Source: Variovorax sp. ZS18.2.2
GTDB lineage: Bacteria; Pseudomonadota; Gammaproteobacteria; Burkholderiales; Burkholderiaceae_C
Direction: 5' to 3'
Length of the DNA stretch: 64,000 nucleotides
Assembly (NCBI RefSeq): GCF_024701975.1
Contig: NZ_JANLNM010000001.1
Location: 1,178,001 to 1,242,000, forward strand
The notes under the pieces were generated by a model. That model made no database searches. It was not told where the DNA came from and worked only from the letters and a program-made list of their open reading frames with translations. Every line of letters begins with the position of its first letter. The stretch's first letter is position 1. Made by a program: the position numbers and the translations under genes. Shown piece by piece: positions 8,355 to 16,813 of this stretch.

Positions 8355-9329
8355 TCAGTCGGCCTTGGCGTTGACGGCGCGGGCAATGCCGCCCCAGAGC
8401 GTGATGTCGGCCCGGATCTTTTGCGCGAACGCTTCAGGGCTCAGGCTTTCCGGGGCGACGCCCTTGCTCATCATGTCGGCGCGCAGGTTGCGGTCTTGCA
8501 GCACCTTGTCCAGGGCAGTGCGCAGGCGCTGGAGCACGTCCTTGGGCGTGGCGGCGGGCGCCATGAGGCCATACCAGAGCTCGGGCTTGAAGTCCTTGAT
8601 GCCCGAGGCCTCGAAGGTCGGCAGCTCGGGGAACACCGCCGAGGGCTGGCTGATTGCCAGCGCGCGCATGCGCGAAGCGCGAACCTGCGGCGCGAGCGCG
8701 ACGGGGTTGTCGAACAGCGCCTGGATCTGGCCCGCCATCAGGTCGGTCTGCGCGGGCGCCGCGCCGCGGTAGGGAATGTGCGTCATGTCGACGCCGGTGC
8801 GCTGCTTGAAGAGCTCCGCCGCCAGGTGGCTCGCGGTGCCGTTGCCGATGCTGCCGTAGTTGAGCGCACCGGGCTTGGACTTGGCGTAGCGGATGAACTC
8901 GGCCAGGTTCTTCACCGGCAGTTCGGGCGACACGACCAGCACGAAGGGCGTGGTGCCGAGCGTGCCGACCGGCGTCAGGTCGGCCAGCGGGTCGTAGGGC
9001 AGCTTGGGGTACACGGCCTGCGCCGAGGCGATGGTGGTGGTCGTCGCTGCCACCAGCGTGTAGCCATCGGGCGCGGCCTTGGCCGCATAGCCCGTGCCGA
9101 CGGTGCCGCCCGCGCCGGCGCGGTTGTCGATGATCACCGGCACGCCCAGTTCAGCCTGCAGCTTCACCTGCACCGCGCGGAAGATCACGTCGGTCCCGCC
9201 GCCCGCGGGGAAGGGCACGACGATGGTCACCGGCTTGGCCGGGTAGGCGGCGTGCGCGGCCGCTGCGGCTGCGAGCACACCGGCTGCAGCCAGGCGGAGG
9301 CCGGTGCGCGCGAGGGACGAGGGGGTCAT
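8355..9329 (-). CDS. Bug/TctC-type tripartite tricarboxylate-family solute-binding protein
   Basis: A 324-residue periplasmic binding protein. It has a signal peptide (Ala-rich, cleavage near AHA-AYPAKP), then YPAKPVTIVVPFPAGGGTD, the signature of the Bug family, and later DNRAGAGGTVGTGYAAKAAPDGYTL. Such proteins bind small carboxylates; betaproteobacteria carry many orphans without TctA/TctB membrane partners, and none is present here. AAGGAACC lies just upstream of the ATG. A divergent AraC-type regulator starts 117 bp away and is the obvious candidate regulator. The PhzF-like gene follows at 19 bp, possibly co-transcribed. Confidence 0.93.
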   Translation of the reverse strand: MTPSSLARTGLRLAAAGVLAAAAAAHAAYPAKPVTIVVPFPAGGGTDVIFRAVQVKLQAELGVPVIIDNRAGAGGTVGTGYAAKAAPDGYTLVAATTTTIASAQAVYPKLPYDPLADLTPVGTLGTTPFVLVVSPELPVKNLAEFIRYAKSKPGALNYGSIGNGTASHLAAELFKQRTGVDMTHIPYRGAAPAQTDLMAGQIQALFDNPVALAPQVRASRMRALAISQPSAVFPELPTFEASGIKDFKPELWYGLMAPAATPKDVLQRLRTALDKVLQDRNLRADMMSKGVAPESLSPEAFAQKIRADITLWGGIARAVNAKAD

Positions 9330-9446
9330 GAGGGTTCCTTGCAGGATCGACAGTGGGATGCGGGCTAGTCTTGTCGAAGGCTGCAACCGAGGTGCGCCGG
9401 ATCGCGACACCCGCGCGCACGAAAGCGACATTGGCGACAATCCCCC

Positions 9447-10289
9447 ATGCCCACGAAAGACGCCCAGCCCGGCCTGCGGATTTCGCCGTTCATCGACCGG
9501 CTCGCCCACAAGGCGACGATGGTGGCGAATGCGCGCGAGGGCTACGCAACGAGCACGCATGCGCACGATTGCGACATGCTCTTCGTGCCGCTCGCGGGCC
9601 GCTTCGACATCGTCGATGCGCAGGGCGATCCGCTGCAGTCTTCGCCCGGCCACTTCCTCTGGTTCGCGGCCGGCGCGGCCCACGCGACGAGCGCGCAGAC
9701 ATTGCGCCAGACGCATGTCGCGGTGTACGTCGATTCCGAATTCTGGGAGACGGCGTTGCGTGCCCAGGGCGTGCATCGACCACTGCAAGGCATGCGCGCG
9801 GGCAGCGCTGCGCTCACCGCGCTGTCGCAGCAGATGCTGTCGCTGGCGCAGGCGGGCGAGACCGAGGAAGGCCTGGTCGCCCATTGCGGTGCGCTCGTCA
9901 TGGAAGCCGCGCGGCTCACGGCCCATCCCCTCGTGCAGCCGAATGATCGCGGTGCGCCCGCGCAGGTGCTCGCCGCGCTGCTGGCCGACGACATCGAGGC
10001 GGACCTCGCGCGTCCGCTGGCGCTCGATGCGTTCGCCGAACGGCACCGGCTCTCGCGGCGGCAGGTCGAGCGGATCTTCAAGACCGCCTTCGAGGTGTCG
10101 CCGCTCGAATTCCAGCAGCGCAAGCGCCTGGAGCGCGCGCGCTACCTGCTCGAGACCACCGACGACTCGGTGCTCTCGGTCGCGCAGCAGGTGGGGTGGG
10201 AGTCGGGCTCTTATCTCTCGCGCATGCTCGGCAAGGCCTGGGCCGTGACGGCCGCGCAGATCCGCGCTTCGGCGCCGCCGCGCCACTGA
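9447..10289 (+). CDS. AraC family transcriptional regulator
   Basis: A 280-residue regulator. The N-terminal half is cupin-like (THAHDCDMLFVPLAGRF near residue 33, and a GHFLWFAAGAAHAT segment) and probably senses a ligand. The C-terminal ~100 residues carry the two helix-turn-helix motifs of AraC proteins (FAERHRLSRRQVERIFKTAF and VLSVAQQVGWESGSYLSRML). It is divergent from the Bug-type binding protein, sharing a 117-bp intergenic region, so regulating that gene is a reasonable inference. The OsmC-like gene follows 33 bp downstream in the same direction. The inducer is unknown. Confidence 0.92.
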   Translation: MPTKDAQPGLRISPFIDRLAHKATMVANAREGYATSTHAHDCDMLFVPLAGRFDIVDAQGDPLQSSPGHFLWFAAGAAHATSAQTLRQTHVAVYVDSEFWETALRAQGVHRPLQGMRAGSAALTALSQQMLSLAQAGETEEGLVAHCGALVMEAARLTAHPLVQPNDRGAPAQVLAALLADDIEADLARPLALDAFAERHRLSRRQVERIFKTAFEVSPLEFQQRKRLERARYLLETTDDSVLSVAQQVGWESGSYLSRMLGKAWAVTAAQIRASAPPRH

Positions 10290-10322
10290 ATCAACGAACA
10301 ACCCTCACGGAGAACGACGACC

Positions 10323-10796
10323 ATGTCCGAATACACCGCAGAAATCCTGTGGCAACGAGGCGACCAGGACTTCCTGGCCAACACCTACAGCCGCAGGCAC
10401 TCGCTGCGCTTCGACGGCGGCGCGGAATGGGCAGGCTCGTCGTCGCCGCACGTGGTGCCGCTGCCGTTTTCCGATGCATCGGCGGTCGACCCGGAGGAGG
10501 CCTTCGTGGCGTCGCTCTCGAGCTGCCACATGCTGTGGTTCCTGACGATGGCAGTGAAGCGCAAGTTCTGCGTCGACCGTTACTTCGATGCAGCGAGCGG
10601 CGTGATGGAGAAGAACGCCGAGGGCAAGATGGCCATGACCGTGGTCACGCTCCGGCCCGAGGTCACGTTCTCGGGCGAGAACCTGCCCACGCGCGAGCAG
10701 ATCGAGCACATGCACCACCGCGCGCACGAGGAGTGCTTCATCGCTAATTCGGTGAAGACGGACGTGCGTTGCGAGCCGGTCTATCGGGCTGACTAG
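10323..10796 (+). CDS. OsmC family peroxiredoxin-like protein
   Basis: A 157-residue OsmC/Ohr-superfamily protein. The two family cysteines are visible: one in VASLSSCHMLWFL and one in RAHEECFIANSVKTDV, the pair used to reduce organic hydroperoxides. The start is preceded by ACGGAGAACGACC, a reasonable ribosome binding site. It lies 33 bp after the AraC regulator and could be read from the same transcript. It belongs to the YhfA/OsmC-like branch rather than being clearly Ohr, so exact peroxide preference is unknown. The hairpin repeat pair begins about 35 bp after its stop. Confidence 0.9.
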   Translation: MSEYTAEILWQRGDQDFLANTYSRRHSLRFDGGAEWAGSSSPHVVPLPFSDASAVDPEEAFVASLSSCHMLWFLTMAVKRKFCVDRYFDAASGVMEKNAEGKMAMTVVTLRPEVTFSGENLPTREQIEHMHHRAHEECFIANSVKTDVRCEPVYRAD

Positions 10797-10829
10797 CGAC
10801 AGCACAGCGTGCCTGCCTTTGTTCAGGGC

Positions 10830-10931
10830 GTGTGCGCAGGCCACCGGGTACTCCCCTCCGCGAATGTCCCCCGGGGCTTCGCCCCTCCTCCTTGATTTCG
10901 CTGCGGGGAGCACCCGATGCCCTGCGCACAT
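10830..10931. repeat. hairpin repeat element, copy 1
   Basis: An imperfect inverted repeat with arms of about 35 nt at 10830-10864 and 10897-10931 around a 32-nt core (10865-10896). The core, TGTCCCCCGGGGCTTCGCCC and onward, contains its own small hairpin GGGGC-TTC-GCCCC. The same core occurs in inverted orientation in copy 2, 76 bp further on. Arms have several mismatches but pair over most of their length. It could act as a transcription terminator for the OsmC gene, although there is no T-run. Confidence 0.75.
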
Positions 10932-10974
10932 CAACCGCTCTGCTGGTGCGGGCCGATCAACCAGTGCTCTGAAA

Positions 10975-11066
10975 GATCACGCTGGCGGTGGGCCCTGTTT
11001 CGCGAAATCAAGGAGGAGGCGAAGCCGGGGGACATTCGCGAAACAGGGCCCACCGTCGGCGTGATC
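10975..11066. repeat. hairpin repeat element, copy 2 (inverted relative to copy 1)
   Basis: Near-perfect 32-bp inverted repeat: left arm 10975-11006, right arm 11035-11066, only two mismatches (the arms end GATCACGC and GCGTGATC). The 28-nt core at 11007-11034 is the reverse complement of the copy 1 core except that the inner stem is two base pairs shorter on each side. The outer arms differ in sequence from copy 1, but each pairs with itself. It ends about 20 bp before the stop of the cytochrome gene on the other strand. Confidence 0.8.
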
Positions 11067-11086
11067 GCCGCCCCTGCCCCGAATGC

Positions 11087-11719
11087 TCAGGACTTCGGGC
11101 AATACGCCCCAGCCTCCGCCCACGCACGAATCAACGCCCCGAACTGCACTTGCGTCCCCGGCGCCGGCGTGCGGTTCGCACCCGGCTTCCAGGCCCATCC
11201 GACCAGTGTGTCTTCGGACATGTGCTTCACCAGCGCGGCGAGGTCCATGTTGTCGTTGCGCGACTTGTCCTTGATCTGTTCGCAAATCTGCGCGAGCGAC
11301 TTGCCCTGCCATGCCATCGAGGCCGGTGCCAGGTGCCACTTCGGATGGCCCGGCACGCCCGAGCTTTCGAAGTTGGCGGCCTGGTGGCAAGTGGCGCAGC
11401 GCATGCCCGGCGCGCCGAAGCCGTCGGCGCCGCGTATCACCCAGGGCTGGTGCGGGTTCATCGCATTGGTCTGCGTGGGGCGTTCGCCGCCGGGGTGGCA
11501 GTTCTGGCAGCGCGGGCTGTTGATGACCTTGCCGGCCTCGATGAAGAGAGCGGCCGCGCGGTCCTGCTTGTTCTCGATGCGGTCGAACTCCGATGCGGGC
11601 TTGAGTGTGGTGGGGTTGGTCGGCGGAGCGAGCTGTGCCAGGGCATTGCCCGTGAAAACCAGCGAGAGCAGGGCGGCGCCGAGCAGCGCCGGCATCGAAA
11701 GGGAGAGGCGCTTCATCAT
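11087..11719 (-). CDS. periplasmic dihaem c-type cytochrome, electron acceptor of the Mo-hydroxylase
   Basis: A 210-residue secreted protein with a signal peptide (about residues 1-29, ending ALA). Two haem-c attachment motifs are present: CQNCH at 71-75 and CATCH at 108-112. It overlaps the end of the molybdenum subunit gene as ATGA, so the two should be translated together. In related IorAB-type and nicotinate/aldehyde dehydrogenases a c-type cytochrome carries electrons from the 2Fe-2S subunit to the respiratory chain; that role is inferred here from position and haem motifs. Met1 and Met2 are both possible starts (ATGATG). Confidence 0.88.
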   Translation of the reverse strand: MMKRLSLSMPALLGAALLSLVFTGNALAQLAPPTNPTTLKPASEFDRIENKQDRAAALFIEAGKVINSPRCQNCHPGGERPTQTNAMNPHQPWVIRGADGFGAPGMRCATCHQAANFESSGVPGHPKWHLAPASMAWQGKSLAQICEQIKDKSRNDNMDLAALVKHMSEDTLVGWAWKPGANRTPAPGTQVQFGALIRAWAEAGAYCPKS

Positions 11720-13884
11720 GCGTCCCCCCTGACCATCGGCAACTGCGAAGGCCTTGGTTTCCCGAGCCGCGCGAGCGCGTTCGCCACCGCGGGTCCGATG
11801 GGCGGCACGCCGGGTTCGCCGACGCCTGTGGGCTTCTCCTTCGAATCGATGATCTTCACCTCGATCTCGGGCATCTCCTGGATGCGCAGCGACCGGTAGG
11901 TGTTGAAGTTGCGCTGCACCGGCCGCCCTTCGTCCAGGCTCACCTGCGCATAGAGGATGTGGCCGAGCCCGAAACCGATGCCGCCTTCCATCTGCGCGCG
12001 CACGATGTCGGGGTTGACGACAGTGCCGCAGTCCACCGCACACCACACCTTGTGCACGCGCGGCTCGCCGTTCTCGTTCATCGACACCTCGGCGATTTCC
12101 GCGACGTAGGTGCCGAAGGATTCGGCCACTGCCACGCCGCGCGCACGCCCGCGTTCGGGCTGGGTGCCCGACGACCACTTGGCCATTTCCGCTACGGCCT
12201 TCAGCACGCCCGCGTGGCGCGCCGACTTGCCCATGAGCGAGAGCCGCCCGTCGACCGGGTCGAGCCCGGCGGTTTCGAGCAACTGGTCGATGAAGCACTC
12301 GGTCGCGTAGGCCGTGTGCGTGCTGCCCACCGAGCGCCACGAGGTCACCGGCACGCTGCCCTTGGCGATGTGCGCATCGCAGCGGAAGTTGGGAATGTCG
12401 TAGGGAATGATCTTCGCGCCCTCGACCATGGTGCCGTCGATGCCGTCCTTCATGAGCCCCTCGAAGGCGGTGCCGATGATGAACGACTGGCCCACGATGG
12501 TGTTGCTCCACGAGGCCACCTTGCCGTCGCGCAGCACGCCGCGCAGGCGGTGCACGAAGGCGGGGCGGTAGAAGCCGCCGGTGATGTCGTCCTCGCGCGT
12601 CCAGACGATCTTCACCGGCTTGTTGGGGCCGAGCGCCTTGGCCGCTTCGGCCAGGTCCAGGATCATGTCGTGGCCCAGGTCGATGCGCCGCCCGAAGCTG
12701 CCGCCCGCGAGCATGGTCTGGATTTCGACGTCTTCGGGCTTGATGCCGAAGACCTTGGCGATCTGCATCTGGTCGAGCGTCTGGATCTGGCTGCCGTAGC
12801 GCGCCTTCACGCGCTGGCCGTCCCACACGAGAAAGCCGTTGAGCGGCTCCATCGGGCCGTGGGCGAGGTAGGGAAAGACGTACTCGGTCTCCACCACGCG
12901 CTCGCCGGCCACCTTGGCCGCGACGTCGCCCTGGCTCGCGGCCACGGTGCCGGGGGAGCGCGCGAGCTGGCGGTAGTCCTCCACGATCTGCGCGCTGCTG
13001 CGCTTCTCGGCGGCCGCGTCGTCCCACACGACCTTCAGCTTCTCGCGGCCCTTGATGGCCGACCAGGTGTCCTTCGCGTAGACGGCGATGCCGGCGGAGA
13101 TCTGCTTCACCTCGACCACGCCGTTGACCGCGCGCGTGGCGGTCGCATCGAATGACGTGACCTTGCCGCCGAAGCGCGGCGCCCGCGCGACCAGAACGGT
13201 GAGCATGCCGGGCTCGTGGATGTCCATCCCGAACTGCGCGGTGCCGTTGGTCTTGCCGGGCACGTCGAGCTTCTTCACCACGCCTTCGCGGCCGATGAGG
13301 CGGAAGGACGACGGATCTTTCAACGGCGCGTCCGGCGGCACGGGCAGCTTCGACGCGGCGACTGCGAACTGGCCGAAGCGGCCTTGCCGGCGCGAGGCGA
13401 CATGGCGCAGCACGCCGCGTTCCACCGCGATGTCGGAGGCGGGCACCTTCCACGCGTTGGCGGCCGCCTGTACCAGCATCGCGCGCGCGACCGCGCCGGC
13501 CTTGCGCATCTGCTCGTACGAATTGGCCACCGCGCTCGAACCACCCGTGCCCTGCAGTGGGCCGAAGCTGAGGTTGTTGTAGAGCTTGGCGTCGGCGGGG
13601 GCGTGCTCGGCGCGCATCTGGGACCAGTCGGCGTCCATCTCCTCGGCCACCAACGTGGTGAGGCCGGTCATCGGCCCCTGGCCGAATTCGATGTGCTTCA
13701 CGAGCACGGTGACGGTGTTGTCGGTGGACACGCGCACGAAGGCGTTCGGCGCGAGTGCGACCTTGCCTTTGGCAGCGGTGGCTTGCGCGGCGCGGGTGGC
13801 GGGCGTCAGGTAGACACCGATCAGCAGGCCGGTGGTGGCCTGCAGCAGCGTGCGGCGGGAGAGGGTGCCTGTCGTTGTGGTCAT
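11716..13884 (-). CDS. molybdopterin-binding subunit of an IorB-type aldehyde/N-heterocycle oxidoreductase
   Basis: A 722-residue xanthine-oxidase-family large subunit of the isoquinoline 1-oxidoreductase (IorB) branch. It starts with a twin-arginine signal (SRRTLLQ at about residues 9-15 plus a hydrophobic stretch), indicating folded export to the periplasm. Cofactor motifs include GQGPMTGLTTLVAEEMDADW, AGGSFGRRIDLGHD and, near the C-terminus, GVGEPGVPPIGPAVANA with the catalytic Glu. The substrate cannot be deduced. The small 2Fe-2S subunit lies 4 bp upstream and the cytochrome overlaps downstream. The chosen ATG is the one directly before the Tat signal. Confidence 0.93.
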   Translation of the reverse strand: MTTTTGTLSRRTLLQATTGLLIGVYLTPATRAAQATAAKGKVALAPNAFVRVSTDNTVTVLVKHIEFGQGPMTGLTTLVAEEMDADWSQMRAEHAPADAKLYNNLSFGPLQGTGGSSAVANSYEQMRKAGAVARAMLVQAAANAWKVPASDIAVERGVLRHVASRRQGRFGQFAVAASKLPVPPDAPLKDPSSFRLIGREGVVKKLDVPGKTNGTAQFGMDIHEPGMLTVLVARAPRFGGKVTSFDATATRAVNGVVEVKQISAGIAVYAKDTWSAIKGREKLKVVWDDAAAEKRSSAQIVEDYRQLARSPGTVAASQGDVAAKVAGERVVETEYVFPYLAHGPMEPLNGFLVWDGQRVKARYGSQIQTLDQMQIAKVFGIKPEDVEIQTMLAGGSFGRRIDLGHDMILDLAEAAKALGPNKPVKIVWTREDDITGGFYRPAFVHRLRGVLRDGKVASWSNTIVGQSFIIGTAFEGLMKDGIDGTMVEGAKIIPYDIPNFRCDAHIAKGSVPVTSWRSVGSTHTAYATECFIDQLLETAGLDPVDGRLSLMGKSARHAGVLKAVAEMAKWSSGTQPERGRARGVAVAESFGTYVAEIAEVSMNENGEPRVHKVWCAVDCGTVVNPDIVRAQMEGGIGFGLGHILYAQVSLDEGRPVQRNFNTYRSLRIQEMPEIEVKIIDSKEKPTGVGEPGVPPIGPAVANALARLGKPRPSQLPMVRGDA

Positions 13885-13888
13885 CGCA

Positions 13889-14350
13889 TCACCCTTGCAG
13901 CGCGCGCGCCGCGTCATGGATGGCCGCGCGGATGCGCACATAGGTCGCACATCGGCAGAGGTTGCCGTTCATCGCGAGATCGATGTCGCGGTCGGTGGGC
14001 TTCTTCACTTCTTTGAGCAGCGCGACCGCGCTCATGATCTGGCCCGACTGACAGTAGCCGCACTGGGGCACGTCGCGCGCGATCCAGGCAGCCTGCACCG
14101 CCTTGGCCTCGCGGCTGGTCGCGCCCTCGATGGTGGTGATGGTGCGCTTGCCGACTGCGGAGACAGGCATCGAGCAGGAGCGCAGCGGCTGTCCGTCGAT
14201 GTGCACGGTGCAGGCGCCGCACTGGGCTACGCCGCAGCCGAACTTGGTGCCGGTCAACTGGAGGTGGTCGCGCAGGACCCAGAGCAGCGGCGTGTCGTCG
14301 TCCACGTCGACGCGCCGCGTCTTTCCGTTCACTTGGATCTGATGAATCAT
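13889..14350 (-). CDS. 2Fe-2S subunit of the IorA-type oxidoreductase
   Basis: A 153-residue two-cluster ferredoxin-like subunit. The N-terminal plant-type 2Fe-2S cluster ligands are C39, C44, C47 and C59 (FGCGVAQCGACTVH). The C-terminal cluster ligands are C97, C100, C132 and C134 (QCGYCQSGQ and GNLCRCATY). It has no signal peptide and presumably travels with the Tat-exported Mo subunit encoded 4 bp downstream. Electron path is Mo cofactor to these clusters to the dihaem cytochrome. A GGGGAGCC stretch just before the ATG serves as ribosome binding site. First gene of a three-gene operon. Confidence 0.94.
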   Translation of the reverse strand: MIHQIQVNGKTRRVDVDDDTPLLWVLRDHLQLTGTKFGCGVAQCGACTVHIDGQPLRSCSMPVSAVGKRTITTIEGATSREAKAVQAAWIARDVPQCGYCQSGQIMSAVALLKEVKKPTDRDIDLAMNGNLCRCATYVRIRAAIHDAARALQG

Positions 14351-14497
14351 GGCTCCCCTTCGTTGGGTGGCTAGATAAAGAGAAAGAACTACCTGCGCCG
14401 ATGCGCGGCGGGTCTTTCGCTCCGTGGCATCGGTGGCCTGTCCGGTGTACCTGTTCCGGATCGCCGATGCAAGCGGCGGCGGGCGCGAAAACCGGAT

Positions 14498-15721
14498 TCA
14501 GCCGGCGAAGAAAACGTCGAGCGTCGGAAAGCGGTCGCCGCCGTGGATGCAGTCCCACAGGTAGATCGCAAAGCCCGGGTCGCCGGTCCAGAGCGAATGG
14601 CGCAACTGGCCGTAGGTGGCGAAGTCGGCCTCGGTCTGCGCGATGCCGTGCATGGCGAAAGCGCGGGCGCGTTCCAGCCACATCGGATCGTTGAAACGGC
14701 GGTGCAGCTTGAGAAAGGTGTAGCCGTTGCCGCCCGTGCCATGGCACAGGTTGGAGCCCTTGCGCAGCGGGCCGGCGCGCCAGGTGGTTTCGCCGGCGCC
14801 GAGCAGCAGGTCGTCGAGCGTGTCGGTGGGGAAGTCCGCCAGGCAGATCACGAAGCCGGGCGCGCCGTGGCACATCTGCACGTACTTGGGCCGGTCGGGC
14901 GTGGGCTGGATGGTGAGGAAGGGGCGCCAGTTGACCATCGGGCCTTCGCGGTCGGCCGTCTGCCGCACGGTGTTGGCGATGCAGTCCTGCCAGCCCTGCC
15001 ATTCGGCCGTGTCGAGCAGGTGACGGCCGCGGATCAGCGGCACCGCGGTGGCGACAAAGCCATGCACCGCATCGAGGTATGTCACGCGCCTGCCATAGAG
15101 ATCCTGCGTCCAGTGGTGGCAGCCGAATTCTTCGGACCATTCGAGCTGCGACCAGAGCTTGCGCGCCGTGGTTCGGTAAAGCTGCTGCCAGCGCGCCTCG
15201 CCGGTGCGCTCGTGCATGAACAACGCGGCCAGCAGGGTGCCGGGCGCACCCCACATGAGTTCGCGTGTGGGATCGTCGATGTTGGCGCCGACGAGCCGGG
15301 CCAGTTCGGCGGCGACCGCCTCGGACGGCGCGAACCCGTAGCGGAGCAACTGGATCGGGGTGTCGCCCATCAGGTAGGCCGCGAATGCGGGGTTGTCCTC
15401 GCGGCCCATGGCTTTTCTGTTGAGCGCGAGCAGCGGCTCGACGAACGGGGCGTAGTCGCGCGACAGCTTCGCTGCGCCGAGTGCCTGCAGGTAGTGCAGG
15501 GCCCAGATCACGCCGCTCGCGCCGAAGTAGAGCAGGTACTGCGGCGCAGGATCTTTGTCGTCCTGGGGATGCATGGGCCACATGCCCGTCGGCGAGAACG
15601 CCGCCTCGGTCTCGCGCACGATGCGCTCGATGGCGCTGCGGGCGCGCTCTTCGTCCCATGCCGGCGCGTTCAGCGGTTCATGGCGGTCTTCGGAAAAGAG
15701 CTGCCGACCCCCTTCGCTCAT
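14498..15721 (-). CDS. LanC-like (lanthionine synthetase C-like) protein
   Basis: A 407-residue all-alpha barrel protein of the LanC/LanCL family. Six repeated glycine turns are visible: YFGASGVIW (65), MWGAPGTLL (157), DAVHGFVA (218), MCHGAPGF (283), LCHGTGGNGY (325) and WTGDPGFAI (378). Likely zinc ligands are C284, C326 and H327. The CHGAPG and CHGxxGNGY forms are closer to eukaryotic LanCL than to lantibiotic cyclases. LanC enzymes add Cys thiols to dehydroamino acids; LanCL proteins add glutathione. No precursor peptide, dehydratase or exporter gene is nearby, so it is an orphan. Its start overlaps the stop of the LysR-type gene as ATGA (15718-15721), implying coupled translation. Biological role unknown. 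Confidence 0.85.
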   Translation of the reverse strand: MSEGGRQLFSEDRHEPLNAPAWDEERARSAIERIVRETEAAFSPTGMWPMHPQDDKDPAPQYLLYFGASGVIWALHYLQALGAAKLSRDYAPFVEPLLALNRKAMGREDNPAFAAYLMGDTPIQLLRYGFAPSEAVAAELARLVGANIDDPTRELMWGAPGTLLAALFMHERTGEARWQQLYRTTARKLWSQLEWSEEFGCHHWTQDLYGRRVTYLDAVHGFVATAVPLIRGRHLLDTAEWQGWQDCIANTVRQTADREGPMVNWRPFLTIQPTPDRPKYVQMCHGAPGFVICLADFPTDTLDDLLLGAGETTWRAGPLRKGSNLCHGTGGNGYTFLKLHRRFNDPMWLERARAFAMHGIAQTEADFATYGQLRHSLWTGDPGFAIYLWDCIHGGDRFPTLDVFFAG

Positions 15722-16632
15722 CGCCGTTGCAGCCTTGGGTTCTTGGCGAACAGTTCGGCCGCCCAGTCGACGAAAGCCCGCACCTTGGCGCTCAGGTGGC
15801 GATTCGGCGGATACACCACATGGATCGGCAGCGGATCGCGGCTCCAGTCGGCCAGCACCTCGATCAGCTCGCCGCTTTCCAGGTGCGGCTCCGCCATGAA
15901 GGTGATGCACTGCGAGATGCCGAAGCCGCCGAGCACCGCCGTGATGTGGGCGTTGCTCTCGTTGACCGACACGCGGTAGTGGCCGTTCAGCTCGATGCGC
16001 TCGTCGCCCTTCTGGAACTCGTGCGGGTAGACGCGCCGTGTCGTGCCCGAGAAATAGCTCACCACGGTGTGGCGCTTGTCGATGTCGTTCGGATGCTGCG
16101 GTGCGCCATAGCGCTTGATGTACGCGGGGGAGGCCACCGTCACGAAATGCAGCGTGCCGATGCGTCGGGCCACCAGCGACTGGTCGCTGAGTTCGCCGGC
16201 GCGGATCACGCAGTCGACGTTGTCGCTGATCAGGTCGATCGCGCGGTCGCTCACCCCCAGGTCGACCTGGATATCGGGGTAGCGGTCACAGAAGCTGGCC
16301 AGCGCGGGCAGGATGATGAGCCTTGCCACGGAGGTGCCGATGTCGATGCGCAGGCGCCCCGTCGGGCTGGCCTGCGCATTGGTCATGCTGGCCTCCATGT
16401 CGTCGAAGTCGTTCAGCAGGCGGGCAGCGCGTTCGAAGTAGGCCGCACCATCGGGCGTGACCGTGACCCGGCGCGTGGTGCGGTTGAGCAGCTTGACGCG
16501 CAGGCGCGCTTCCAGCGCCTGAATCTGTTTGGTGACCGTGCCTTTGGGCAGGGCGAGCGAATCCGCCGCCCGGGTAAAAGTGCCGGCTTCCACCACGCGG
16601 ACAAAGATCCGCATTGCCTGGATCTGATCCAT
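15718..16632 (-). CDS. LysR family transcriptional regulator
   Basis: A 304-residue LysR-type regulator. The N-terminal winged helix-turn-helix starts MDQIQAMRIFVRVVEAGTF, then PKGTVTKQIQALEARL, with RTTRRVTVTPDGAAYFERA completing the domain; the remainder is the periplasmic-binding-like effector domain. The start chosen matches the usual LysR N-terminus; an upstream in-frame start would add 17 residues. It is divergent from the hydrolase-fold gene and RND operon (181-bp gap) and coupled to the LanC-like gene downstream. Either side could be its target. Effector unknown. Confidence 0.93.
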   Translation of the reverse strand: MDQIQAMRIFVRVVEAGTFTRAADSLALPKGTVTKQIQALEARLRVKLLNRTTRRVTVTPDGAAYFERAARLLNDFDDMEASMTNAQASPTGRLRIDIGTSVARLIILPALASFCDRYPDIQVDLGVSDRAIDLISDNVDCVIRAGELSDQSLVARRIGTLHFVTVASPAYIKRYGAPQHPNDIDKRHTVVSYFSGTTRRVYPHEFQKGDERIELNGHYRVSVNESNAHITAVLGGFGISQCITFMAEPHLESGELIEVLADWSRDPLPIHVVYPPNRHLSAKVRAFVDWAAELFAKNPRLQRR

Positions 16633-16754
16633 TGAATGCCTGTTCTGGGGGCCCGGCCAATGCCGGGGGGAGCGGATTCTCACACAAGGCGTTCAACCCC
16701 CCGAGGCATACGGATTGTTAGCCGTTTGGAAACAGAGTGGGGTCAGGTTGCCTG

Positions 16755-16782
16755 TTTCATGTCACACAGAGCGCCTTATATT
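16755..16782 (+). promoter_or_regulatory. candidate sigma-70 promoter for the hydrolase-fold gene
   Basis: TTTCAT (16755-16760) and TATATT (16777-16782) are separated by 16 bp, in an AT-richer patch between the divergent LysR gene and the hydrolase gene 32 bp downstream. The -10 is good and the -35 is weak, which would fit an activator-dependent promoter. Inferred from pattern only. Confidence 0.4.
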
Positions 16783-16813
16783 TCAACCATCGCCCATCCC
16801 CCTGAGGTCGCCC

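Noticed and set aside
10797..11086. Small protein gene in the hairpin region
   Set aside because: Frames through it are broken or follow the repeat structure; no ribosome binding site fits.
14498..15721. LanC-like gene as part of a lantibiotic cluster
   Set aside because: No precursor peptide, LanB/LanM, protease or exporter within the window.
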